Positions 26,415-34,886 are shown, counted from the stretch's first letter. The stretch is 64,000 nucleotides of DNA from Mesobacterium_A sp034670065 (GCA_034670065.1 JAXMOG010000006.1:62001-126000); one strand, 5' to 3'. The notes: generated by a model from the sequence alone, not told the origin. Made by a program: numbers and translations.

Positions 26415-26626
26415 TGGTCCCAGACTTTCGCACCATTTGCCCTGAAGAAATCGGCGGCAAGCCCGTCGATTGCTACCCTGGCCAGCTTCCTGGCAGCTAC
26501 GAAATCGTGGTTTGGGCATCCCATCGCTGCGATGCCGGAGACGTCATCCAATGCGCAGACCGTGAACAAGTACAACAAGCGGTGACTACGTTGCGCCGTG
26601 CGTTGTGCGACGGAGGTGCCGTTTGA
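26414..26626 (+). CDS. Hypothetical 70-residue protein of the replication module
   Basis: No known family is recognised. The protein contains YEIVVWASHRCDAGDVIQCA and a C-terminal helix, with three cysteines. Its ATG overlaps the previous stop by one base and its TGA overlaps the next ATG (TGATG at 26624-26628). It is thus the middle of a tightly coupled three-gene set ending in the primase-like gene, which supports it as real despite its size. Confidence 0.6.
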   Translation: MVPDFRTICPEEIGGKPVDCYPGQLPGSYEIVVWASHRCDAGDVIQCADREQVQQAVTTLRRALCDGGAV

Positions 26627-27504
26627 TGGATGCGCGCACTCTAACCCTCGATCTGAGCGGGCGCTGGTACGGGCGTTATGGTGCCGCCGCCTGCCCAGTT
26701 TGCCAGCCTGAGAGCAGGAGGCAACAGAATGCCTTAACGCTGTCTGATGGCCGTGACGGGCGGCTACTTGCGCACTGCAAACGCAGCGAATGCGCGTTTC
26801 GCGAAATACTTTCGGCGGCAGGCGTTGGCCTAGGCTCTTACACACCGCCCGATTTATCGAACATCGCGCGCCGTGAGGCCGAAGCAATAAAGGAAGGCGA
26901 GCAGCGCGAAAAGCGCGCGCTGGCGTTGTGGTGTGAATCGGTTTCAATTGGCGACACGGTGGCTGAGACGTACCTGCGTGGTCGCGGTATCTCATGCCAG
27001 CTTTCAGAGACACTGCGGTTTCACCATGCGTGTTGGCACCCATCGGCCAAGCGGTTGCCTGCCATTGTGTCTCTAGTGGAAGGCTCGGACTATTTCGCAG
27101 TGCATCGCACGTACCTCCGACTAGACGGAAGCGGCAAGGCCGAGGTCGATCCCCCCAAGGCCATGCTTGGGGCCGTCGCAGGAGGCGCTGTGCGCTTGTC
27201 TGAATCCGATGGGCCGCTAGTGGTGACAGAGGGCATCGAAACGGGCTTGTCGCTTCTCTGCGGCTTGCTTAGTGGCCCTGCAACTGTCTGGGCAGCGCTG
27301 TCCACCAGTGGCGTCAGGGGCCTAAAGTTGCCTGTTAACCCAAGAAAACTGATTATTGCGCCGGATGGTGACGACCCAGGGCGCGCCGCAGCCCAAGCGC
27401 TTGCGACGCAAGCCCAAGCGCTGGGTTGGGACGTCAGTCTTCTGCCCGCGCTTGAGGGCCGTGATTGGAATGACGTTTTGGCAGCGGACAGGGGTGCAAA
27501 ATGA
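26626..27504 (+). CDS. Toprim-domain primase-like protein
   Basis: The 292-residue protein has an N-terminal zinc-binding region (CPVCQPESR then CKRSEC, about 23-54) and a C-terminal Toprim fold. The Toprim acid residues lie in VVTEGIETGLS (about 200-210) and IIAPDGDDPGR (about 242-252). Many phage and plasmid primase/helicase proteins have this arrangement, and the gene probably primes DNA replication of the excised element. It lacks a helicase domain. Its last four bases overlap the ATG of the DUF3987 gene. Confidence 0.87.
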   Translation: MDARTLTLDLSGRWYGRYGAAACPVCQPESRRQQNALTLSDGRDGRLLAHCKRSECAFREILSAAGVGLGSYTPPDLSNIARREAEAIKEGEQREKRALALWCESVSIGDTVAETYLRGRGISCQLSETLRFHHACWHPSAKRLPAIVSLVEGSDYFAVHRTYLRLDGSGKAEVDPPKAMLGAVAGGAVRLSESDGPLVVTEGIETGLSLLCGLLSGPATVWAALSTSGVRGLKLPVNPRKLIIAPDGDDPGRAAAQALATQAQALGWDVSLLPALEGRDWNDVLAADRGAK

Positions 27505-29012
27505 ACATTGCCAAGCCAATTCCCTTTAAGACTGAAGGGCCGCAACCACTGTTGCGAGAACTGCCCGCCGCCGAACGATACCCGGTCGAAGCCTTGGGGC
27601 CGCTGAGAGCGGCTGTGGAAGCCGCTCATGACATATCGCAGGCCCCGGTTGCAATAGCGGCCCAAAGCGCGCTCAGTGTCGCCTCACTGGTTGTTCAGCC
27701 TTTCGCGGATGTTGAAACACTTGGTGGGCTTTCCCCCGTTTCTTTGTTCTGCCTGACAATCGCAAAGTCGGGTGAGCGCAAAAGCGCAACGGACAAAATT
27801 TTGATGCAGGGTCTACGGGAGTTTGAGCGTGAACAGTCCGCAGAACATCGCGAAGACGTTCAAGCATGGCGGAACGCTCAGGCAATCTGGAAAGCCGACC
27901 ATGACAAAATCATGGGTGAGTTCAAAAAGAAGACCGGCAACAGGATAGCCGCCCAAGCAGACCTTGACGCGCTGGGCGCTGAACCAACAGTACCATTGGC
28001 TCCAAACCTGACGGCAACCGAACCTACGCTGGAAGGGCTGCAAAAACTGTATGTGACCGGCCAGCCTGCTCTTGGTGTCTTCTCGGATGAAGGCGGGCAG
28101 TTCCTGGGTGGGCACAGCATGAACAGTGAAAACCGCCTGAAAACTGTTGCTGGGCTTTCCGCGCTTTGGGGTGGTGATGCCATAAACCGCACCCGCGCGG
28201 GCGATGGTACGTCAACACTCTATGGGCGCAGGCTTGCGGCGCATTTGATGGTGCAGCCTATCGCAGCACGCCCCTTGCTTGCAGATCGGGTTGCCAATGA
28301 GCAGGGCTTTCTGGCGCGGTTTCTGGTCGCTGAACCGCCCAGCACCATCGGAACGAGATTGCGCCGGGAGTGCGCGCAAGACAGCAAAGGTGCTGTGCAA
28401 ACGTTCGCCAGCCGCCTGCAATCCATCCTTAGAACGCCAAAGCCAACAGACGAAAACTACCCCCAAGAGTTGAGACCCAGGCAATTGCTGCTTTCCGTTC
28501 AGGCAAAGGAGTTGCTTTGGCAGTTTTACGAAACGGTTGAAGCGCAGCAGGCCGCAGGTGGAAAGCTGGACAGCTTGACCGCTTTCGCTTCCAAAAGCCC
28601 AGAGCAGGCCGCACGGATTGCAGGTGTGCTGGCATTGTGGTCTGACCTCAATGCGGCTGCCGTCAACGCCACCACAATGGCCAACGCTATCACCTTGGCC
28701 GACTACTATCTTTGCGAGGCAAAACGACTGAGCGAAGCCGCTGAAGTGTCAACGGAAACGGAGGTGGCGGAACGGCTTCGCCTATGGTTGCGGAATGATT
28801 GGCCAACCATTGCTCAGGAGAGCGGGCGAGACCCCGACACGTTTGTCCCGCGTGATGTGCTTTGGAGGGGGCCAAACGCATTGCGCACCTTCGAAACCCT
28901 GAAGAAACCTTTGGATAAGCTGGCCGCGCACGGCTGGATTGTCGCGCTTCCTGAGGGCGCAGAGATCGATGGAAAGTCGCGTCGCGCCGCGTATCGGATT
29001 GTGAGGGCATAA
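27501..29012 (+). CDS. DUF3987-family replication-associated protein
   Basis: The 503-residue protein matches the DUF3987 (YfjI-like) family, which is found in prophages and integrative elements beside primases. It has SGERKSATDK as a Walker A-like loop (about 89-98), an acidic DEGGQFLGGH Walker B-like segment (about 192-201) and an N-terminal QSALSVASLVVQ helix. The fold resembles RecA/D5-type ATPases, suggesting a helicase-like role in element replication. It overlaps the primase-like gene by four bases and is followed within four bases by a small gene containing iteron-like repeats. Confidence 0.85.
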   Translation: MNIAKPIPFKTEGPQPLLRELPAAERYPVEALGPLRAAVEAAHDISQAPVAIAAQSALSVASLVVQPFADVETLGGLSPVSLFCLTIAKSGERKSATDKILMQGLREFEREQSAEHREDVQAWRNAQAIWKADHDKIMGEFKKKTGNRIAAQADLDALGAEPTVPLAPNLTATEPTLEGLQKLYVTGQPALGVFSDEGGQFLGGHSMNSENRLKTVAGLSALWGGDAINRTRAGDGTSTLYGRRLAAHLMVQPIAARPLLADRVANEQGFLARFLVAEPPSTIGTRLRRECAQDSKGAVQTFASRLQSILRTPKPTDENYPQELRPRQLLLSVQAKELLWQFYETVEAQQAAGGKLDSLTAFASKSPEQAARIAGVLALWSDLNAAAVNATTMANAITLADYYLCEAKRLSEAAEVSTETEVAERLRLWLRNDWPTIAQESGRDPDTFVPRDVLWRGPNALRTFETLKKPLDKLAAHGWIVALPEGAEIDGKSRRAAYRIVRA

Positions 29013-29015
29013 CAC

Positions 29016-29357
29016 ATGTTTTTCGATGCCAGGGCCGCGTTGCGCAAACTCAATTTTGAGGAAGACCCCGTTGCGACACTTGCGACACTCGCGACACAGA
29101 AGGGAAAAGACGCGCTTCGTGTCGCAGAAGTCGCAAGTGTCGCAACGCGCCGAGGCCAAAAAACTGAAAGGTCTGAGCAAGCACCGCCTGAAGGTCCAAA
29201 AAGTCGCAGCGTGGGTGAGCGGCCTAAGACTTGGACAGGGAAGGTCGTCAGCCTGGACGATTGGCAAAACCTGACCTCGTGTGAGAAGCACGGCCCAAAC
29301 GGTCGCGTTTGGTGCGGTGTTCGCAAGGCATGGTGCAAAACGGGTGTTGCAGAATGA
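29016..29357 (+). CDS. Small hypothetical protein overlying an iteron-like dyad
   Basis: The 113-residue protein has no recognised family. Its N-terminal third carries short repeats (VATLATLATQ and VAEVASVATR) encoded by the 9-bp DNA repeats at 29071-29145. A C-terminal cysteine cluster (SCEKHGPNGRVWCGVRKAWC) may bind metal. It follows the DUF3987 gene by 3 bases and its stop overlaps the next ATG (ATGA). Coding is supported by this coupling. The repeat section may be shaped more by DNA function than by protein. Confidence 0.6.
   Translation: MFFDARAALRKLNFEEDPVATLATLATQKGKDALRVAEVASVATRRGQKTERSEQAPPEGPKSRSVGERPKTWTGKVVSLDDWQNLTSCEKHGPNGRVWCGVRKAWCKTGVAE
29071..29145. repeat. Iteron-like array: three direct and three inverted 9-bp units
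   Basis: Three tandem 9-mers (TTGCGACAC, TTGCGACAC, TCGCGACAC at 29071-29097) are mirrored after 21 bases by three inverted 9-mers (GTGTCGCAG, AAGTCGCAA, GTGTCGCAA at 29119-29145). The two 27-bp arms are complementary at 23 of 27 positions, and 18 bases (29069-29086 and 29130-29147) are perfectly inverted. Iterated sites next to a primase and DUF3987 gene suggest a replication origin or regulator-binding site. Confidence 0.6.
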
Positions 29358-29860
29358 ATAGCGACCGCGTTCTTTCTGGTGCTGAATTGGCGCAACATAG
29401 AAAAGCAAAGCGTCTCAGCCAATCAGAACTTGGCCAGGCCATCGGTTTTGGCAGGCACGCCGTATCCTATTGGGAAACCAAACTGACCATCGCGAGGCAT
29501 CAAACACGCTGCGGCGCGCCAAAGGCATTGATTGAGTTTCTGGGTATCAAGTTGCCGGATTTTTGCACCCAGTACGCGCGCACGCGGGGATGGGGTCTTA
29601 CGCGAAATGAGCAACTCGAAGAAAAGTTTCAGGCTGAGATGGCGCGCCTTCGAGAAAATGCCAGATTGAAGAGCGCCAGGCGCAGGCAAAGATGCAATGC
29701 ACGAACACGGGTTGGCTATCCGTGCAAGCTATTGTCCGAACCTGGCAAGACCCGTTGCAAGTTCCACGGTGGTAAGTCCACCGGGCCGAAAACCCCGGAA
29801 GGCAAGGCCAGGATTGCTGAGGCACAACGAAAGCGCTGGGCGAAGTGGCGGAAAAAGTAG
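29354..29860 (+). CDS. XRE-type HTH protein with C-terminal HGG-STGPKT motif
   Basis: The 168-residue protein has an N-terminal Cro/CI-type helix-turn-helix (AELAQHRKAKRLSQSELGQA, about 11-30) and a basic C-terminal region with the motif CKFHGGKSTGPKTPEGKARI (about 134-153). That motif recurs in phage and mobile-element proteins, often near HNH or recombination genes. It could bind the adjacent iteron-like repeats. The ATG overlaps the previous stop (ATGA), completing a run of coupled genes from 26130. The exact role is unknown. Confidence 0.75.
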   Translation: MNSDRVLSGAELAQHRKAKRLSQSELGQAIGFGRHAVSYWETKLTIARHQTRCGAPKALIEFLGIKLPDFCTQYARTRGWGLTRNEQLEEKFQAEMARLRENARLKSARRRQRCNARTRVGYPCKLLSEPGKTRCKFHGGKSTGPKTPEGKARIAEAQRKRWAKWRKK

Positions 29861-29978
29861 CTATTCAGATCCTAAAACGCGACTGACGCGGTTGGAAACC
29901 ATTCTTTGTCTGTGCGTTTATTGGATGCACAAAACAGCGGGCTTTTTCGCAGGCTCTTGTAAGAAATGGCCGTAGTGT

Positions 29979-32825
29979 TTGGCGGCTGAAAAGATTACCA
30001 AGGAACGAAAATTTGCGTTGAATACCTCAATCCATTATTGTTCAGAGCAAAATGGAGACCTTGGGGGAGGCTGCCGCGTGCCAGGCACATGGATTAAGAT
30101 TGCTCTCGACTTCAGAACTTACACAGTGCCTTGGGGGACGAGCAACGATAACGTTGACTATTCTCCACTAACTTACAATGGTGAGGTTTTGCCCGATCTC
30201 TGGGGGCTATTCCGGGGTCAGTCCACAATGAGTGACGTAAGTTGGGCGCACGTCACGCACGCCACCGCGTTACCACCCTATCCTTATGGCATGCCTCCTG
30301 ACGCCGATTTCTGCACCATAGATACATGTTGGGGAGGGGCTTACTATAACCATCTTGTTTACGACTTTTCAGTTGCAGAGGCACTTAGTGACGAGGCGTT
30401 TCAGGCGCTGGGTGAACTTCCAGATGAACCTTGGAACGTCTTTGAAGATACGAGTTACCTAGGACAAACATTTTTCTACACGGCACCAAGTTCACGCTGG
30501 TTCTACCTCGAAGACGCCGAACCTCCTCCCACTGCCGTCGACGATCCTCGCACCTTCGTCACGTACGACGTCGGCGCCGTCCTTATGAACATATTGGGCA
30601 ACGACTTGCCCCAAAGTGACACTTCGCTGTTTGTGCAGGAACAAACGGTTTCAACCGCAGAATATGACCTGACCGTGTCGCAAAACGGGGACGTTGTGAT
30701 TACACGCGCGACGGTCTTGCCTGAAAATATTGCGTTTCAGTATACCCTAGAGAATGGCAGCGGTCTCACCGACACCGGCGACGTACTAATAACAATCCCG
30801 GCTTGCGCGGACAGCCTCAATTTCCAAACGCACCGGCAATCCATTCAGGTCGTTTCCGACCATCTCGCCCAACTCGATGCCGAGATTGCGGGTACCTTGC
30901 AGCTTATCGATTCAATGGACTCGGTGAACTACTCGACCAACGCATTCCGCGCGATGATGGGGTATCAGTGGACTGTGGACACGTTTGCGACCATTGTTGC
31001 CACCGTCGCTCCCGTTTGGGGTCAAGCCGCCATTGGCGTTATGACCGCTGTTAGGGACTACGTGCAGTCAGGTTTCTCGACGTCTGCGGGCAATCTCGCC
31101 CTAACACTTTCCGAGGAGGTCGTGGGCGCTTATGCGAAGTGGTTGACCAACCTTGAGCGAGCGAAGACGGCCGTAACCTCGTTCGCATTCGCTGCAAAGC
31201 AAAGTTATAATCTGGTTTCGGGTGACTATGGGCAGGCCCTAAATGATTTGAGCAGTATTCGCGACTTTATCACTCAACAAGAAGCCATCCTAGCTAGTCT
31301 GGAGCAGGACCGTTTGGCTGTAGTACAAGGCCTAGACGCGCTTGAAGCGGCAATCAACCAACTTGACTGCCGCGAAGTCGAAAACAGGGCCGCGCTAGAC
31401 GCAATAACTACGATTTTGCAACAAACACCAGTGTTTAACGGGGTGGAATTGCCGCCGCTCGACACCTCTGCCTTAAACCCGCCGACAACATCACAAAACG
31501 TCGCGCAAAACTCGGCCGGGACAACGATCCGAACATCCAACCAGCAGGATACAATCAACTCTGGTGGCGGCAACGACATCGTATTTGCCCAGGCAGGGAA
31601 CGACCAAGTCAGCCTGGGAACGGGCAATGACGTCGCCATTGCCGGATTAGGCAACGACTTCGTGAATGGAAACACCGGCAACGATGACATTTTGGGCGGC
31701 GATGGTCAGGACACAATTGTTGGCGGGCAAGGTCTGGACACTTTGGCGGGCGAGGCGGGGAACGACGTCTTGATTGCCGAGACACAGGACGCTGAATTTG
31801 ATGCGGCCAGCGCCAGTGTTGTGCGGCTTTACAAAGCGACACTCGACAGGCTTCCCGATACCAACGGCCATACGGCATGGACCCAATCCGTTTTGAATGG
31901 AACGGCACTGACGCAAATTGCATCTGGCTTCGTGAACTCAGCAGAATTCCAATCCGTATACGGCACGACAAGCAACGCGGAATTTGTCGAGTTGCTGTAC
32001 CAGAATGTTCTGAACCGTGCATCAGACAGCAGCGGTGCTGAGTTCTGGCAAGGCGAATTAGGCAGTGGCGCACGTAGCAGAGAAGACGTGGTTATTGGAT
32101 TTTCTGAAAGCCAAGAATTCCAACAAACCATGATTGCCGAGGGTCTGGCATTCAGTCGCGCCGCCCTTCAAACTGATTGGTCGGATGATATATTCAGGCT
32201 GTACCAAGCAACCCTCAGCCGGACCCCTGACATAGGCGGCTTCGAGGGGTGGACCTCTGCGCTTGCGCATGGGCAGTCACTGCTCGACGTCGCTGCAAAC
32301 TTCGTAGGGTCAGTAGAGTTTAACAACGTTTATGGCGCGCTGGATGATGAAGCCTTCGTGACACTTCTCTACAACAACGTGTTGAGCCGCGCACCGGATA
32401 GCGCGGGCGCGGCCAATTGGGCTGCTCAGCTTGAATCTGGGCGCGGACGAGAAGATGTAGTTGTTGGCTTTTCCCAAAGCCCTGAGTTTGTCGCCAACAC
32501 GGAGGTCGCAATGGGAACTTGGATGGCATCAACAGGTTTGGATGATGTGTTAGAAGGCGGCCCCGGTGAAGATGTGCTATTTGGCGGTGTCCTGAGCGAC
32601 ACCTTCCTATTCAACGCCAATGAAGCGGGAAACAACACCGTCGCAGACTTTTCACCTCACGACCTTCTAGAGCTAATGGGCTTTGGTTTTACTGATGGAA
32701 ATGAAGCCGCGTCTGCGTTTATCCAGAATGGCTCTGACGCAGTGCTAGATTACTCAGGTGGTCAAATCCGCCTCATTGGATACAGCGCCGAAAACTTGAT
32801 GTCTGACGACTTCATTCTGTCGTGA
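29979..32825 (+). CDS. Large RTX-type secreted protein with two DUF4214 domains
   Basis: The product (up to 948 residues) has no signal peptide, as is usual for type I-secreted RTX proteins. From the N terminus it has a unique region, an Ig/VCBS-like segment (about 180-270), a helical coiled region (about 285-480), calcium-binding nonapeptide repeats (GGGNDIVFAQAGNDQVSLGT and on, about 527-600), two DUF4214 domains (about 613-717 and 737-837, each with YxNVLxRxxD) and a final RTX-like tail. DUF4214 domains occur in surface-layer, haemolysin-like and attachment proteins. The start is unclear: the first possible codon is TTG 29979, with no good ribosome binding site; TTG 30018 has AAGGAA 12 bases before it. 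Confidence 0.85.
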   Translation: MAAEKITKERKFALNTSIHYCSEQNGDLGGGCRVPGTWIKIALDFRTYTVPWGTSNDNVDYSPLTYNGEVLPDLWGLFRGQSTMSDVSWAHVTHATALPPYPYGMPPDADFCTIDTCWGGAYYNHLVYDFSVAEALSDEAFQALGELPDEPWNVFEDTSYLGQTFFYTAPSSRWFYLEDAEPPPTAVDDPRTFVTYDVGAVLMNILGNDLPQSDTSLFVQEQTVSTAEYDLTVSQNGDVVITRATVLPENIAFQYTLENGSGLTDTGDVLITIPACADSLNFQTHRQSIQVVSDHLAQLDAEIAGTLQLIDSMDSVNYSTNAFRAMMGYQWTVDTFATIVATVAPVWGQAAIGVMTAVRDYVQSGFSTSAGNLALTLSEEVVGAYAKWLTNLERAKTAVTSFAFAAKQSYNLVSGDYGQALNDLSSIRDFITQQEAILASLEQDRLAVVQGLDALEAAINQLDCREVENRAALDAITTILQQTPVFNGVELPPLDTSALNPPTTSQNVAQNSAGTTIRTSNQQDTINSGGGNDIVFAQAGNDQVSLGTGNDVAIAGLGNDFVNGNTGNDDILGGDGQDTIVGGQGLDTLAGEAGNDVLIAETQDAEFDAASASVVRLYKATLDRLPDTNGHTAWTQSVLNGTALTQIASGFVNSAEFQSVYGTTSNAEFVELLYQNVLNRASDSSGAEFWQGELGSGARSREDVVIGFSESQEFQQTMIAEGLAFSRAALQTDWSDDIFRLYQATLSRTPDIGGFEGWTSALAHGQSLLDVAANFVGSVEFNNVYGALDDEAFVTLLYNNVLSRAPDSAGAANWAAQLESGRGREDVVVGFSQSPEFVANTEVAMGTWMASTGLDDVLEGGPGEDVLFGGVLSDTFLFNANEAGNNTVADFSPHDLLELMGFGFTDGNEAASAFIQNGSDAVLDYSGGQIRLIGYSAENLMSDDFILS

Positions 32826-32876
32826 ATCGGTGCGTCGAACTGTTAAAGCCGTCCCAGCCCCGTCAAATCCAAAAGC

Positions 32877-32894
32877 CCTTAGATAACCCTAAGG
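32877..32894 (+). terminator. Weak stem-loop after the RTX gene
   Basis: CCTTAG and CTAAGG form a 6-bp stem with a 6-nt loop, followed by a TTTGAT stretch with only three T residues. It begins 52 bases after the RTX stop. The short stem and poor T-run make it a weak candidate. Confidence 0.35.
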
Positions 32895-32977
32895 TTTGAT
32901 ATGGCTATTTAATTCAATAAGTGACTTCAAAACAAATGCTTAACCCGGCTGTGGAACCCAAATTAGAAAGGCTAGCT

Positions 32978-33241
32978 ATGCCAGAACCAACCCCAGGCAC
33001 CATTTGGGTCGAACGTACCGACAACGGTTTTGAGTTTTCCTATCACGCCTATTTCTTCTCTGGGAAAGGTGGGAATAGAAAGAAACGCGGGATTGCGATA
33101 GGAAGGCGTATGTGGCGGAATGATTGGGTTTGCCGATGGTGTGGGGACGAATTGCCGATGGGCAAGCGCGCCGACGCAAAGTTTTGCGGCGAAGGTTGCC
33201 GCAAACGGGCGGCGCGATGGCGACGAGCTTCTCTTAAGTAG
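32978..33241 (+). CDS. Small zinc-finger protein of the element
   Basis: The 87-residue basic protein ends with a four-cysteine zinc ribbon (CRWCGDELPMGKRADAKFCG followed by EGC, about 58-80) as found in small phage and plasmid proteins. An AAAGG ribosome binding site lies about 8 bases before the ATG at 32978; an open extension begins upstream at 32921 but lacks one. The function is unknown. It lies between the RTX gene and the protease gene, all on the + strand. Confidence 0.7.
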   Translation: MPEPTPGTIWVERTDNGFEFSYHAYFFSGKGGNRKKRGIAIGRRMWRNDWVCRWCGDELPMGKRADAKFCGEGCRKRAARWRRASLK

Positions 33242-33368
33242 TGGGAAGTAGATCAAAGTATGTCCCTCTTTCGCTGCCTTGCTTGGAGAAGAGTAACCGT
33301 TCATACTTTTGCCGACTCAATGTAATCTCGCCGTACTGAACCGACGCGGCGTTTGTTTGGCATTCCGT

Positions 33369-34586
33369 ATGAAAACGAAATTATTTTTCGGTGTCTTGGT
33401 GTCCGTTTTTTTGTTTGTGGGCAGAGTTTTTGCTCAGGGCACGGAGTTTCCACACTTTCCGGTGATCGAGTTAGACCGCGAAGAGGGCATAATCGGAATA
33501 TTTGGGGAAATAGATGTTCGCACACCGCTATCCTTTGAAATAGTGGTTGGTAATATTCCAAACCCGCAAGTCTTAATTTTGGACAGCCCTGGTGGGAGCG
33601 TGCATAGCGCCCTCACAATCGCGAGCCGGGTTCACGGTATGAAAATGGCCACACTTATTCTAGAAGAAGGTGAGTGCTTCTCTGCGTGTTCAATGATTTT
33701 TTTGGCAGGACGCGAACGCTATGCGTTTGGAGCCTTGGGTGTCCATCAAATCAGTTCATCGAATGGTCAGGCCAACTGGACTGCTGGGCAAATCGCGATT
33801 GCGGATATAATTGACGTTTTGACAAGATTTGAAGTGCCACCAGCACTGTTGTCAATCATGCTGCGAACTCCACCTGATGACATGTATGTTTTTGATGAGA
33901 ACGAAAAAGACGCTTTTGGCTTCCTTGGAGTTTCGCCGGGCGTAGACAAACAAACCAATGACTTGGTCTCATCTAAAAACCTGACCGAACCGCAAACCTG
34001 GCGGGGAAAAGCCATTCACGGAGAATTGGTGTCTAACGGTAAAAGCTGGTATTCTTGGCTCTTCCAAGACGGTAGTACAATTTTCCAGACTCCGAACGGA
34101 GACCTCCTTCACGGCACCTACCGCATTACTGAGCGAGGCTCAGTGTGCTATCTATATGTCGGCTCATCGCAAGAAGTGTGTCGAACACCGCGCCAGGTCG
34201 ACGGTAAGGTTCGCTGGTATGACGACAGCGGGGAGTACGTTTCTTACATTACGAAAGTTGAGCCACGAGCGTTGCCACCTTCTGCCGCACCGAACTACTT
34301 TTCCAAAGAAGTCTCAGAACACATAACAGGCGATAGCTGCGCGTTGGTGGTCGCGGCAAGACCTACTGTCAGTGAAGCTCGAAATTATGCCGCTTCACAG
34401 ATTGCCGACAAGCGCTTTCTCACCGGCTACCGGTCAAAAAATGGATGGGTCGCCATAAGCATAGGCACTCTAAAGCCACATGAACGAGAGCCAGTTATGA
34501 CCAAGTGGAAGGCTTCCGGTCGCATCCCTGAGGACAGTTACTGCGCAACAGGGAGTGCGTTTGTTGAGGCCATCGATCTCCGCTAA
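33369..34586 (+). CDS. Exported ClpP-like serine protease-fold protein with SPOR-like tail
   Basis: The 405-residue protein starts with a signal peptide (MKTKLFFGVLVSVFLFVGRV, cleavage after VFA) and continues as a periplasmic ClpP/crotonase-fold domain. It has the oxyanion region LILDSPGGSVHSALTIASR (about 75-93) and the nucleophile-type segment GECFSACSMIFLAGRERYAF (about 103-122; the Ser before Ala-Cys is the expected catalytic Ser). Its C-terminal 80 residues (SCALVVAARPTVSEARNYAA ... NGWVAISIGTL) resemble SPOR-like peptidoglycan-binding repeats. The ATG at 33369 is chosen for the signal peptide. It sits near the attR end as cargo of the element. Confidence 0.78.
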   Translation: MKTKLFFGVLVSVFLFVGRVFAQGTEFPHFPVIELDREEGIIGIFGEIDVRTPLSFEIVVGNIPNPQVLILDSPGGSVHSALTIASRVHGMKMATLILEEGECFSACSMIFLAGRERYAFGALGVHQISSSNGQANWTAGQIAIADIIDVLTRFEVPPALLSIMLRTPPDDMYVFDENEKDAFGFLGVSPGVDKQTNDLVSSKNLTEPQTWRGKAIHGELVSNGKSWYSWLFQDGSTIFQTPNGDLLHGTYRITERGSVCYLYVGSSQEVCRTPRQVDGKVRWYDDSGEYVSYITKVEPRALPPSAAPNYFSKEVSEHITGDSCALVVAARPTVSEARNYAASQIADKRFLTGYRSKNGWVAISIGTLKPHEREPVMTKWKASGRIPEDSYCATGSAFVEAIDLR

Positions 34587-34735
34587 ACGCCTTAGGCTCA
34601 GCCTGCTTTTAGACTGCTTGCTTTGATTTCAGCAGGATAACCCCTTTGCCCGATGCGGCATCCCCCTCATCAACAAATTGCTCCCCCTTAGTTTGGCTAT
34701 TTGCGAGGGCCAAAGCACCAAGCGGTAGAGCAATG

Positions 34736-34759
34736 GGTGGATTAAAAGGTGGGTTAAAT
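34736..34759 (+). repeat. Right pair of candidate integrase arm-site repeats
   Basis: Two GGTGG-containing 12-bp units at 34736 and 34748 match the pair at 23811/23823 in consensus and 12-bp spacing. They lie 43 bp inside attR. Just after them is an AT-rich stem (TTTTTGAT / ATCAAAAA) at about 34776-34796. Confidence 0.55.
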
Positions 34760-34801
34760 TTTCGACCTTTCGGTTTTTTGATGAAAAATCAAAAATTTAG
34801 A

Positions 34802-34826
34802 TAGAAGAAGTGGTGCCGCTGATAGG
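34802..34826. other. attR: right core direct repeat, overlapping tRNA-Thr 3' end
   Basis: This 25-bp sequence is identical to 23666-23690. It covers the last 16 bases of the tRNA-Thr gene (including the encoded CCA) and 9 bases beyond its 3' end. Integration there preserves the tRNA. Confidence 0.9.
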
Positions 34827-34886
34827 ACTCGAACCTACGACCCCATCATTACGAATGACGTGCTCTACCAGCTGAGCTACAGCGGC
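34811..34886 (-). tRNA. tRNA-Thr (anticodon CGU)
   Basis: Read on the minus strand this is a complete 76-nt cloverleaf. The acceptor GCCGCTG pairs perfectly with CAGCGGC, the D arm is GCTCAGCTGGTAGAGC, the anticodon stem is CGTCA/TGATG (one G-U pair) around loop TTCGTAA with anticodon CGT, and the T arm is GTAGG-TTCGAGT-CCTAT. The CCA is encoded. It decodes ACG. Its 3' end is the integration site of the element to its left. Confidence 0.96.

Noticed and set aside
29071..29145. A CRISPR array
   Set aside because: The units are 9 bp, in direct contact and partly inverted, with no spacers and no cas genes in the window.
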